Positions 52,663-61,287 of a DNA stretch of 64,000 nucleotides are shown piece after piece. Source of the stretch: Bacteroidota bacterium (GTDB taxonomy: Bacteria > Bacteroidota > Bacteroidia > Chitinophagales > Chitinophagaceae); the NCBI GenBank assembly GCA_018267925.1, contig JAFDXO010000182.1, forward strand, positions 1 to 64,000, in the 5' to 3' direction. The position numbers and the translations under genes are program-made. Each line of letters begins with the position of its first letter. The stretch's first letter is position 1. The notes under the pieces are model-generated. The model was not told where the DNA came from. It saw only the letters and a program-made list of their open reading frames with translations, and did not search any database.

Positions 52663-54099
52663 CTATTTCCAACCACCGCCTAATGCACGATAAATGTTTA
52701 CCATCGCATTCATTTGTTGTTTTTTAGTTTCTATCAATTCAAATTTAGATTCGAGCGCATCTCTTTGAGTCATCAACACTTCCATATAATCTGCACGAGC
52801 TGATTTAAACAAGTCGTTGGCATATCCTACAGACTGTGTAAGTGCCTGTACCTGTTGATCTCTAAGCTTATAACTTTTAGAAAGATTTTGCATTTTAGAA
52901 AGTTGATTGGCTACTTCTACATAAGCATTGAGCAGTGTTTTTTCGTAGTTGTAAGCCGCTTGGATTTGTTTGGCATTAGCATTAAGGTAATAGGCTTTGA
53001 TGGCATTACGGTTTACTAAAGGGGTTACTAAGTCTCCAATCAGTGAATAGGCAATAGAGGCTGGTGCTGAGAAAAAATAAGAAGGGTTGAAAGCCTGAAG
53101 CCCAGCTCCTGCATTGATTCCCAGCGAAGGATAAAATTGGGCTTTAGCTACTTTGATATCGAGTTTTGCAGCTGCCAGTTCTTGCTCCGCTTGTCGAATA
53201 TCTGTTCTGTTTTCTAACAATTGAGCTGGAATTCCCGCTTTGGGCAACGTAGGTGTTTCATCACTTAAGCCTTTGCTACTTCGGGCTATGTGTTGCGGAA
53301 ACCGACCTAAAAGGAAGTTGATTTTATTTTCTGTTTCCACAATTTGTTGCTGAACATTGTATTGAAGGCTTTTTGTTTTTGCTACTTCTGCTTCAAAACG
53401 ACTAACTGCTAATTGTGTTACACGTGCAGCGTCCATTTGTAATTTTACCACTTGCAAAGCACTACTTTGAATTTCAATATTCTGTTGAATAATTTCCAGT
53501 TGGTTGTCTAAAGCAAGTAATTCATAGTAACTGTTTGCTACTTCAGCCACCAGATTAGTAGTGACGAAATTTTTCCCTTCCACTGTTGCCAGATAGCGAA
53601 ACATGGCAGCTTTTTTGGCATTTCTTAGTTTGTGCCAAATGTCCACTTCCCAGTGAGCCACAAGCCCAAGTGCTAAATCACCAAGAGGGTCTGGCATTTC
53701 TTTTCCCGAAACAATTTCGGTGTTTGCTTCCATAGCCCCTATGTTTGTGTAACGACTTGCTTTGTCGAAGCCTGCGCCTGCTCGTAATCCTACACTGGGA
53801 AGGTATTCGCCTTTCCTGATTCGAACTTCGTTTCTAGCAATTTCTATTTCTTGAAGAACGATACCTAATTCTTTATTATTTGCCATTGCTGTGTCTATCA
53901 GGTCTCGCAAATAAGGGTCGGGAAAAAATTTTTGTCGAATTATTTCAGCATCAGATTGATTGCTTGTTTCAGAAATATTGTACAGTTTTGGAGTGCTTCT
54001 ATTTTCCGTTTTAGTAAGGCTATGCGGAATGCCGCAAGCAGACGTAAGTAAAGCCAAGACAGCGATTGGCCAAAAACGCATATTGCTATTATTGAACAT
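52663..54099 (-). CDS. Outer-membrane efflux lipoprotein (TolC/OprM type)
   Basis: The 478-residue protein is the outer-membrane channel of a tripartite RND pump. It has a lipoprotein signal (MRFWPIAVLALLTSAC within the first 25 residues) and the two repeats of the TolC/NodT family with long coiled helices, e.g. NKELGIVLQEIEIARNEVRIRKGEYLPSVGL and RTDIRQAEQELAAAKLDIKVAKAQFYPSLGI. Either ATG (54099 or 54081) keeps the signal. It is the last gene of the three-gene operon, separated from the pump gene by a stem-loop. Confidence 0.93.
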   Translation of the reverse strand: MFNNSNMRFWPIAVLALLTSACGIPHSLTKTENRSTPKLYNISETSNQSDAEIIRQKFFPDPYLRDLIDTAMANNKELGIVLQEIEIARNEVRIRKGEYLPSVGLRAGAGFDKASRYTNIGAMEANTEIVSGKEMPDPLGDLALGLVAHWEVDIWHKLRNAKKAAMFRYLATVEGKNFVTTNLVAEVANSYYELLALDNQLEIIQQNIEIQSSALQVVKLQMDAARVTQLAVSRFEAEVAKTKSLQYNVQQQIVETENKINFLLGRFPQHIARSSKGLSDETPTLPKAGIPAQLLENRTDIRQAEQELAAAKLDIKVAKAQFYPSLGINAGAGLQAFNPSYFFSAPASIAYSLIGDLVTPLVNRNAIKAYYLNANAKQIQAAYNYEKTLLNAYVEVANQLSKMQNLSKSYKLRDQQVQALTQSVGYANDLFKSARADYMEVLMTQRDALESKFELIETKKQQMNAMVNIYRALGGGWK

Positions 54100-54140
54100 T
54101 GTTTAATTTTTGTTGTTGAAATTTAATCTTGGCTTTTATC

Positions 54141-54197
54141 AGCGAACTATGGCAAAACTTTTTTTTGCTTTTGAACTCTAAGAAGCCATAGTTCGCT
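54141..54197 (-). promoter_or_regulatory. Long-loop inverted repeat between pump and TolC-like gene
   Basis: AGCGAACTATGGC (54141-54153) and its exact complement (54185-54197) form a 13-bp stem with a 31-nt loop in the 149-bp gap between the pump and channel genes. It could tune expression of the downstream channel gene or slow mRNA decay; there is no clear U-run on the minus strand. Confidence 0.6.
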
Positions 54198-54248
54198 TTG
54201 TTTATTTATCAAAAACTATTTGTTAGAAATAAACAGCATGTTGACACT

Positions 54249-57200
54249 TTATAATTCTGAGTTTCGGTCTTCCGGCTGAATAGGAAGATTGGGTTTTTCC
54301 GGTTCATTTTTGTTAAGCTTGATCTTAATTAATTTCCATTTTCTTTCTTTTTTCTTTTTCTTACCAATGCCTTCTGATAAAGGACTTTCATGTTCATCCC
54401 GAATTAACTTTCTACCTTCTGCCATTTTACCGAAAACATAATACAAACCCGGAATGGCTATCACACCAAATAGGGTTCCCAACAACATACCACCGGCAGA
54501 TGAAGCACCAATTGTTCTATTCCCAATAGCTCCTGGTCCGGTTGCAAAAAGCAAGGGGATAAGTCCGGCAATAAAGGCAAATGAAGTCATTAAGATGGGT
54601 CGGAATCGCACTCTTGCTCCTTCGATTGCTGCTTCTAAAATGGAGGCACCTTGTTGATTTTTTTGCACCGCAAACTCAACGATTAAGACAGCATTTTTAC
54701 CTAATAAACCTACTAACATAACCAAGCCGACTTGTGCATAAATGTCGTTTGATAGACCCATTAATTTGAGTAAGAGGAGCGACCCAAAAATACCCACCGG
54801 TAATGATAGTATAACGGCAAGCGGCAGAATGAAGCTTTCATATTGTGCTGCCAATACTAAATAAACAAACACAAGTACGATTAGGAAAATATAAATTGAT
54901 TCGTTTCCACGAGCTACTTCATCTTTTGATAAGCCCAGCCAGTCAATGTCGTATCCACGAGGAAGGGTGCTTTTGGCTACTTCTTGAATCGCCTTGATTG
55001 CCTCGCCGCTACTGTACCCTGCTGCCGGTGCTCCGTTTATGGCTGATGAGGTGTACATGTTATAGCGAGTGATTTCGTTTAGCCCTTGTGTTTTTTTCAT
55101 TTTCAAAAAAGCAGAGTAGGGAACCATCTCATCTCTATTGTTTTTCACATAAAGATTGAGAATGTCCTCGGGCAGCTGCCGATACTCGGGTGCAGCTTGT
55201 ACATATACCTTATAGAAATTGCCAAAGCGAATAAAACCTTGTTCATAAGTACTGCCAATCAATATAGACAGGTTTTCCATTGCTTTTTCAACCGAAACGC
55301 CTTTTTGCATGGCAGCTTGGTTGTCAATTTCTAATTCATATTGTGGATAGTTTGCGGCAAAAAAGGTAAATAGTCCGGTTAACTCTTTTCTTTTTCGCAG
55401 AGCAGCCATAAAATCATCATTTACTTTATTGAAAGCTTTATAATCATCTGAGTGTGTTTTATCTAACAATCGAAGTGAAAACCCTCCAGCAGCACCATAT
55501 CCCGGTACGGCTGGTGGTTGGAAAAATTCAATATTAGCACCCGGAATTACTTTAGCTTTTTGCTCTAATTCTTCAATAATTTCTTGAGCATTATGTTTTC
55601 GTTTACTCCAATCTTTTAAATTGATAAGGCAAGTTCCTGCGTTTGAACCGCGACCTTCCGTAAGCACTTCATAACCGGCAAGAGATGAAACGGATTCAAC
55701 ACCGTCCACTTTTTTTGCAATTCCTTGAAGTTCACGAGCAATGGCATTTGTCCTTTCTAAGGTGCTTCCCGGCGGTGTTTGAATAATAGCATAAATCATG
55801 CCTTGGTCTTCATTGGGAATAAATCCGGAAGGCAAAGTTTTGGATGTAATCCAAATGCCGGCACAAAATGCAATCAATATACCAAATGTTACAGACCTTC
55901 TGTTTACAATGATGCGAAGCAAATTCGTGTATCGTCCCGTTAACTTTTCAAACCATCTATTGAAGGCATCTAATAACCTATCAATGGGTGATTTTTTTCG
56001 GGGTTGACCATGTGTGTTTTTCAAAATCATGGCACATAAAACCGGTGTTAGTGTAAGAGCCACAAATCCTGAAATGACAATTGATGTTGCCATTGTTATG
56101 GAAAACTGGCGATAAAATATTCCTACCGGCCCGGTCATGAAAGCAACCGGAATAAACACAGCTGTCATCAATAAAGTAATAGCGATGATTGCACCACTAA
56201 TCTCGTTCAACACTTGCTTTACAGCTTTATAGGGCGATAAATTTTCTTCAGCCATTTTAGTGTGAACAGCTTCAACCACCACAATGGCATTGTCCACCAC
56301 AATACCAATAGCCAACACTAAAGCAAATAAAGTGATTAGGTTTATCGTTAGCCCGAATAGTTGCATAAAAATGAATGCGCCAATCAATGAAACCGGCACT
56401 GCAAGGGTAGGAATCAGAGTGGAACGCCAATCTCCAAGGAAAAGAAATACGACAATGGCAACAAGAATGAATGCTTCCAATAATGTGTGTAAAACCTTGT
56501 CAATAGAAGCATCGAGAAAGGTTGAAACATCATAACTGATTTGGTATTCCATGCCGGGAGGAAAGGAAGATGCTTTAATTTCATCTAACTTTTGTTTTAC
56601 TTCTTTAATAACCTCGCTGGCATTACTTCCGTAGGTTTGCTTTAAAGTGATAGCGGCAGAAGGATGTCCATCCATATTAGAGTAGATGTCGTAGAATTCG
56701 CTTCCTAATTCTACATCTGCAACATCTTTTAGTCTAAGCAATTCACCATCCGGATTTGATCGAATGATGATGTCTTTGTATTGCTCCGGCGTATTATATC
56801 GTCCGGCATAAGTCAGTACATATTCTAAAGATTGAGAACGCTTGCCGGTAGCTTGCCCGATACGCCCCGGACGGCCAATAACGCTTTGATGCGCTAAGGC
56901 TTCCATCACTTCATCAGTCGAAACATTGTAAGCACGCATACGGTCGGGTTTTAGCCACACACGCATAGCATACTGTCGGCTACCGAGGATTTTAGCAGCA
57001 CCCACACCGTTTAGGCGACTTAGTTCGGGTAGGATGTTTACACTGGCAAAGTTGAAAAGGAATTTTTCATCTGCTTTAGGATCTTTGCTATAAAGGTTGA
57101 CATACATCAACATGTTGGGTGATGTATAACTAACGACTAAGCCTTCTCGTTGTACCAACTCCGGAAGCATATTGGTTACCTGTTCGATACGTGTCTTCAC

Positions 57201-57518
57201 GTTAACCATTGCCAAACTGGGATCGGTACCCAAGTTGAATACGACTTGAATAGTCGCTTCACCGGCACTGGTTGCATCTGAGGTCATATATTTCATACCC
57301 GGTACACCATTGATGGCTTTCTCCATTTGAATTAAAACGGAGTTGACTAATACATTTGCGCTAGCACCCGGATAAGCAATGTTTACAACCACCATTGGTG
57401 GTGCGATGGAAGGAAATTGAGATACCGGAAGGGTATCAATGGATAAAAAGCCCATGAACACAATAACCACCGACAAGACGATGGCCAGCACTGGCCTTTG
57501 GATGAATTTTTTGAACAT
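54249..57518 (-). CDS. RND multidrug efflux permease (AcrB/HAE1 family)
   Basis: The 1089-residue inner-membrane pump has the AcrB layout: TM1 at the N-terminus (FIQRPVLAIVLSVVIVFMGF), two large periplasmic loops, and two blocks of six TM segments. The proton-relay region in TM4 reads GIVVDNAIVVVEAV: the first Asp is kept, but the second Asp of AcrB (D408) is Asn. The TM10 Lys is kept (LLGKNAVLIVEFA). Asn may be normal for this Bacteroidota branch. The C-terminal tail is long and Lys-rich. It lies between the adaptor and channel genes. Confidence 0.94.
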   Translation of the reverse strand: MFKKFIQRPVLAIVLSVVIVFMGFLSIDTLPVSQFPSIAPPMVVVNIAYPGASANVLVNSVLIQMEKAINGVPGMKYMTSDATSAGEATIQVVFNLGTDPSLAMVNVKTRIEQVTNMLPELVQREGLVVSYTSPNMLMYVNLYSKDPKADEKFLFNFASVNILPELSRLNGVGAAKILGSRQYAMRVWLKPDRMRAYNVSTDEVMEALAHQSVIGRPGRIGQATGKRSQSLEYVLTYAGRYNTPEQYKDIIIRSNPDGELLRLKDVADVELGSEFYDIYSNMDGHPSAAITLKQTYGSNASEVIKEVKQKLDEIKASSFPPGMEYQISYDVSTFLDASIDKVLHTLLEAFILVAIVVFLFLGDWRSTLIPTLAVPVSLIGAFIFMQLFGLTINLITLFALVLAIGIVVDNAIVVVEAVHTKMAEENLSPYKAVKQVLNEISGAIIAITLLMTAVFIPVAFMTGPVGIFYRQFSITMATSIVISGFVALTLTPVLCAMILKNTHGQPRKKSPIDRLLDAFNRWFEKLTGRYTNLLRIIVNRRSVTFGILIAFCAGIWITSKTLPSGFIPNEDQGMIYAIIQTPPGSTLERTNAIARELQGIAKKVDGVESVSSLAGYEVLTEGRGSNAGTCLINLKDWSKRKHNAQEIIEELEQKAKVIPGANIEFFQPPAVPGYGAAGGFSLRLLDKTHSDDYKAFNKVNDDFMAALRKRKELTGLFTFFAANYPQYELEIDNQAAMQKGVSVEKAMENLSILIGSTYEQGFIRFGNFYKVYVQAAPEYRQLPEDILNLYVKNNRDEMVPYSAFLKMKKTQGLNEITRYNMYTSSAINGAPAAGYSSGEAIKAIQEVAKSTLPRGYDIDWLGLSKDEVARGNESIYIFLIVLVFVYLVLAAQYESFILPLAVILSLPVGIFGSLLLLKLMGLSNDIYAQVGLVMLVGLLGKNAVLIVEFAVQKNQQGASILEAAIEGARVRFRPILMTSFAFIAGLIPLLFATGPGAIGNRTIGASSAGGMLLGTLFGVIAIPGLYYVFGKMAEGRKLIRDEHESPLSEGIGKKKKKERKWKLIKIKLNKNEPEKPNLPIQPEDRNSEL

Positions 57519-57551
57519 CTTGGTTCTAGTTTCGTTTTGTGAATAGAGAAA

Positions 57552-58631
57552 TTATTCTGCTGTCAGTTTTAGATGAGATATGACTTCTTTAGGTTGTTCG
57601 AATTTGTAAGCTATCTTATCGTTGTCTTTTACTTTGCGCAATCCTTCTAAGAGTATTTTATCATTCTCATTTAGTCCGCTTGAAACGATGTATAAATCTT
57701 CCATTTCAGCACCCACTTTAATTTCAGTTGCTTTCACTCGGTTGTCACTGCCTACTACATACACATACTTTTTGTCCAGTACTTCAAATGTTGCTTTTTG
57801 CGGAATCAGCAAAGCATTTTTAACCTTTTTAGTCATTTCAATATTGCCTGTTTCACCATGTCTTAAAAGTCCATTTGGATTAGGAAAAGTGGCTCGGAAT
57901 GGGATATTACCCGTTTCATTATCAAAATCAGCTTCTATGGTTTCTACCACGCCCGGATAGGGGAAAATTTGGTTGTTAGCCATGAGCAAATGCACAACTG
58001 GTTTTTCTTCTTCGCTTTTTCCACGATAGTCCAAATATTCTGCTTCAGGAACATTAAAATACACCCACATTTTGCTATTGTCTGCTAAGGTGGTTAAAAG
58101 GTCGCCTTCGCTTAATAAACTGCCCTGACGAACATGAAAGTGATCTATGATGCCGTCAAATGGAGCGCGAATTTGGGTAAATTGAAGATGGGTTTCGTTT
58201 AGGGCTACTTCTGCTTTTGCCTTGTCTAACTTTGCTTTTGCTATGGCTAATTCATTTGGCGAAACGACTTTGTTGTCTGCCAAATGTTTGGTGTTTTGAT
58301 ATTCAATTTGCGCCATATTAACCTCTGCTTTTGCTTTGCCTAACTCCGCTTCATATAAATTGGGCATAATCTGAAAAAGCAATTGTCCTTTTTTTACATG
58401 TTGCCCTTCATCAATGAATATTTTTTGGAGATAGCCCCTTTCTTGCGCTCTTAGCTCAATGTGCTGAATGGATTTTATTTGGCAGACATACTGATGTGTC
58501 AGCGTTGTGTCCATTCGAATTGGGCTGGTAACAAGTAATTTTTCATTTGCTTCTTGTTCTTCTTTTTTTGAATGGCAACCGGATGCAACTATGGCAACAG
58601 CGGCAGCGAAATACAGAAATGCACTCTTCAT
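57552..58631 (-). CDS. RND periplasmic adaptor (AcrA/MexE type)
   Basis: The 359-residue membrane-fusion protein links pump and channel. It has a lipoprotein signal (AVAIVASGC), a lipoyl half-motif (GYLQKIFIDEGQHVKKGQLLFQI), a coiled-coil hairpin with AKAKLDKAKAEVALNETHL, the second lipoyl half (RAPFDGIIDHFHVRQGSLL) and the barrel and membrane-proximal domains. It is the first gene of the adaptor-pump-channel operon, 33 bp before the pump gene. No local TetR-type regulator is present. Confidence 0.94.
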   Translation of the reverse strand: MKSAFLYFAAAVAIVASGCHSKKEEQEANEKLLVTSPIRMDTTLTHQYVCQIKSIQHIELRAQERGYLQKIFIDEGQHVKKGQLLFQIMPNLYEAELGKAKAEVNMAQIEYQNTKHLADNKVVSPNELAIAKAKLDKAKAEVALNETHLQFTQIRAPFDGIIDHFHVRQGSLLSEGDLLTTLADNSKMWVYFNVPEAEYLDYRGKSEEEKPVVHLLMANNQIFPYPGVVETIEADFDNETGNIPFRATFPNPNGLLRHGETGNIEMTKKVKNALLIPQKATFEVLDKKYVYVVGSDNRVKATEIKVGAEMEDLYIVSSGLNENDKILLEGLRKVKDNDKIAYKFEQPKEVISHLKLTAE

Positions 58632-58918
58632 CCGAGGATATTTTGTTGGTTTTATTATTGAGTTAATTAGTGGTATTGCAGTATGTTTTGACTTTTTGTA
58701 AAAGCCTGCTTGGAAGAAAACGGGAATACTAAACCGTATGAATTTTGTGGATAACGTCTGTCGATATCAAATCGTTAGCAGCAGTTGCCATATTTGAAAA
58801 GGAAAAAGTCAATTCAATGGAGATTGGAATTACCAAGTTTTCAAGTTGGCACTATGTAACCTTGGCATCCTAATCAACTATTGTTTTGCAACAATTTTTG
58901 AACAGACGTTGATGGGAA

Positions 58919-59311
58919 TCAAACACGAAAAGTGGCAAAATAGATGCAACGGTCATAAACTGGTATGCGTTGCGATTTGAGGAAATGAAAATTATAAACG
59001 CCAATTGAGGTTGACTCTTTAGTCAGAAATTGATTGGTAGATAAATAGGCGACCGTAAGGGCTGTAAACGTTTTAAACCCTGATCCTGCATCATCATCTT
59101 CCTCTTCATCATCTTCCGGCAAGGTAGATTTTGTTCGTGGTGCTTTGATGATATGAACCGTGCGTTTGATGGTTTCTCCACGATTCAGATGCGCATCTGA
59201 AGGCTTTACTGCAATCCTGCAATTGATGCCGGCATTGGCAGAAGATGAACTGCCAAGATTACCCAAAAAGAGTACGTAAATGAGAACGAAAAATCGAGCG
59301 AGAAGCCGCAT
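58919..59311 (-). CDS. Small secreted protein, unknown
   Basis: The 130-residue product has a signal peptide (MRLLARFFVLIYVLFLGNLGSSSSANA), a basic region, a strongly acidic stretch (PEDDEEEDDDAGSG) and a C-terminal beta-like part (FKTFTALTVAYLS, VYDRCIYFATFRV). Two Cys are present. I do not recognise a family. The start at 59311 follows a consensus -7 element (59321-59328) by 9 nt. Confidence 0.6.
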   Translation of the reverse strand: MRLLARFFVLIYVLFLGNLGSSSSANAGINCRIAVKPSDAHLNRGETIKRTVHIIKAPRTKSTLPEDDEEEDDDAGSGFKTFTALTVAYLSTNQFLTKESTSIGVYNFHFLKSQRIPVYDRCIYFATFRV

Positions 59312-59320
59312 ATTGCGCCC

Positions 59321-59328
59321 CAAAAGTA
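59321..59328 (-). promoter_or_regulatory. -7 element (TACTTTTG) of the small secreted-protein gene
   Basis: On the minus strand TACTTTTG fits TAnnTTTG exactly and ends 9 nt before the ATG at 59311, implying a leader of only a few nucleotides. Confidence 0.45.
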
Positions 59329-59404
59329 GAACGAGCAAAGAGATGTTGAAGGAACGATAATGTTAAAATTCTATTGAGCCATATTTTGGGGCTTTCGAAC
59401 GGTT

Positions 59405-60037
59405 CTAAAAAAGTCCATGAATTTGGGCATCAATCCGACGTACTACTTCAGCAAAATCTTCATCTTTATTTGCAAAATCAAGATTGTCAACCTCCACAAT
59501 TAATAAAGGACCATCCATGTATTTGTCAATCCACTTATTGTAAAATTCATTGAGTCTTTTGAGATAATCCAAACGGATATTTTCTTCATATTCACGACCT
59601 CTATTTTGAATATTGTCAACCAACTTGGGAATAGAAGCTTTTAAATAAATCAGTAAATCTGGCGGGCTAACTAAATTTTTTAAGGTGCTAAAAAATGAGG
59701 TGTAATTTTCAAAATCACGAGCCGTCATTAATCCCATTTCATACAAGTTGGGTGCAAAAATGTGCGCATCTTCATATATGGTTCTGTCTTGAATAACGGT
59801 TTCATTACCTTTTCTTATGCCAATCAATTGGCGGATTCTGCTATTTAGAAAAAAGATTTGCAGATTAAATGACCACCGGTGCATATCCTCGTAAAAGTCC
59901 ACTAAATAAGGGTTGTGGTCAACGTCTTCAAAATGTGGTGTCCACTTGTAGTGGCGGGCCAACATGTTGGTTAAAGTTGTTTTACCGGCACCTATATTAC
60001 CTGCAATAGCAATGTGCTTGATGTTTGTTTTTGGCAT
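59405..60037 (-). CDS. Deoxynucleoside kinase
   Basis: The 210-residue kinase phosphorylates deoxynucleosides in salvage (dAdo/dCyd/dGuo kinase family). It shows P-loop GNIGAGKTT near the N-terminus, substrate-site HFEDVDHNPYLVDFYEDMHRWSFNLQIFFL, the DRT signature in VIQDRTIYEDAHIF, and a LID-region RGREYEENIRLDYLKRLNEFY. The preferred base cannot be told. The ATG at 60037 (MPKTNIKHIAI) is preferred to a TTG at 60052. Confidence 0.92.
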   Translation of the reverse strand: MPKTNIKHIAIAGNIGAGKTTLTNMLARHYKWTPHFEDVDHNPYLVDFYEDMHRWSFNLQIFFLNSRIRQLIGIRKGNETVIQDRTIYEDAHIFAPNLYEMGLMTARDFENYTSFFSTLKNLVSPPDLLIYLKASIPKLVDNIQNRGREYEENIRLDYLKRLNEFYNKWIDKYMDGPLLIVEVDNLDFANKDEDFAEVVRRIDAQIHGLF

Positions 60038-60132
60038 AGATGTATTGGGCAAAAAAGAGAAGATAAATGTAGTCGAAAAGTTTCTTTAGGAAAGGTAATA
60101 AATAAACACTTTTTTTGCTCGAAATTTTTACA

Positions 60133-61131
60133 TCAATAGTAATTAATTCCAATCATTCTTCGCGCTGCGCTTAATGTTGCAGTGGCACTCTCTCTGGCTC
60201 TTTCTGCCCCGTCTTTTAATATTTTTCGTAAGAGGGTTTCGTCTTGTTGCAGCTCTTTGGCTTTATCTCGAATGGGTGCCAAGAATTTTATGACATCTTC
60301 TGCTAATTGCTTTTTCATATCGCCGTATCGAATGGTGCAGTCATTAAATGCAGTACGATATTTGTTTACTTGCTCTGGATCCGACATCAAGCCCATGAGC
60401 ATAAACAAATTGCTAACATAGTCCGGCATGATACTGTTAGGCTCCGTAGGTCCTGCGTCAGACTTGGCTTTCATGATTTTTTTACGAATAGCATCATCAT
60501 CATCGGTCAGATAAATGGTAGCATTTAGGTTTTCGCTTTTGCTCATTTTCCCATTGCCATCAAGGCTTTGAATTTTGATAAGTTCGTTGCCAAAATTGAA
60601 GGGTATTGGTTCTGGGAAAAGATCTCCATAACGACTGGCAAATCTCTGTGCAAAATTTCGTGCCATTTCAAGATGTTGTTCTTGATCCTTGCCTACGGGA
60701 ACTTTTACAGCACGATGAATGAGTATGTCAGCTGCCATCAAAACAGGATAAGTTAGTAATCCGGCGTTTACATTGTCCGGTTGTTGGCGCACTTTATCTT
60801 TAAATGTGGGTACCTTTTCTAATTCACCCTTGTAGGCTAACATATTCAGCATCAGATAGAGTTCCGGAATTTCCGGAATATCGCTTTGAGCATAAAGTAC
60901 TACTTTATTGGGGTCTAAACCACTGGCTATATTTTCTGCCACTACTCGAAATACGTTTTTCTTCAGATCCTCGGGCTTAGGATGTGTCGTTAAGGAGTGA
61001 TAATCGGCTACAAAAAAATAGCAATTATAGTCATCTTGCATTTTTACATAGTTGCGCATAGCACCAAAATAATTTCCAAGATGCAAATAGCCGGTAGAGC
61101 GAATACCGCTCACTACAATTTCTTTACGCAT
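60133..61131 (-). CDS. trpS: Tryptophanyl-tRNA synthetase
   Basis: The 332-residue class I synthetase charges tRNA-Trp: HIGH-type motif STGYLHLGNYFGA near residue 11, substrate motifs FVADYHSLTTHP and LIHRAVKVPVGKDQEQHLEMAR, and the KMSKS loop NGKMSKSEN. Length is normal for bacterial TrpRS. The ATG at 61131 (MRKEIVVSGIRSTG) is chosen because a frame extended to 61299 adds 56 unlike residues and overlaps the divergent flippase start. Confidence 0.95.
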   Translation of the reverse strand: MRKEIVVSGIRSTGYLHLGNYFGAMRNYVKMQDDYNCYFFVADYHSLTTHPKPEDLKKNVFRVVAENIASGLDPNKVVLYAQSDIPEIPELYLMLNMLAYKGELEKVPTFKDKVRQQPDNVNAGLLTYPVLMAADILIHRAVKVPVGKDQEQHLEMARNFAQRFASRYGDLFPEPIPFNFGNELIKIQSLDGNGKMSKSENLNATIYLTDDDDAIRKKIMKAKSDAGPTEPNSIMPDYVSNLFMLMGLMSDPEQVNKYRTAFNDCTIRYGDMKKQLAEDVIKFLAPIRDKAKELQQDETLLRKILKDGAERARESATATLSAARRMIGINYY

Positions 61132-61287
61132 AACGGCGGCAAGATAAATTCTTTGCTCGACATGAATTTTGTCAAATTGCTCAACAAGCCCATTTTTTTC
61201 TGTTTTATGAAATTGAGTTGCTGTTTTTCTTATTTGCACGCTTAGATTTGTTTGCATTTCAAACGGATAGTGTCCAATTTGTAAGCC

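Noticed and set aside
58880-58895. Small hairpin ATTGTT-TTGC-AACAAT with T-run downstream of the secreted-protein gene
   Set aside because: Only six base pairs and the T-run is on the wrong strand for the gene it would end.
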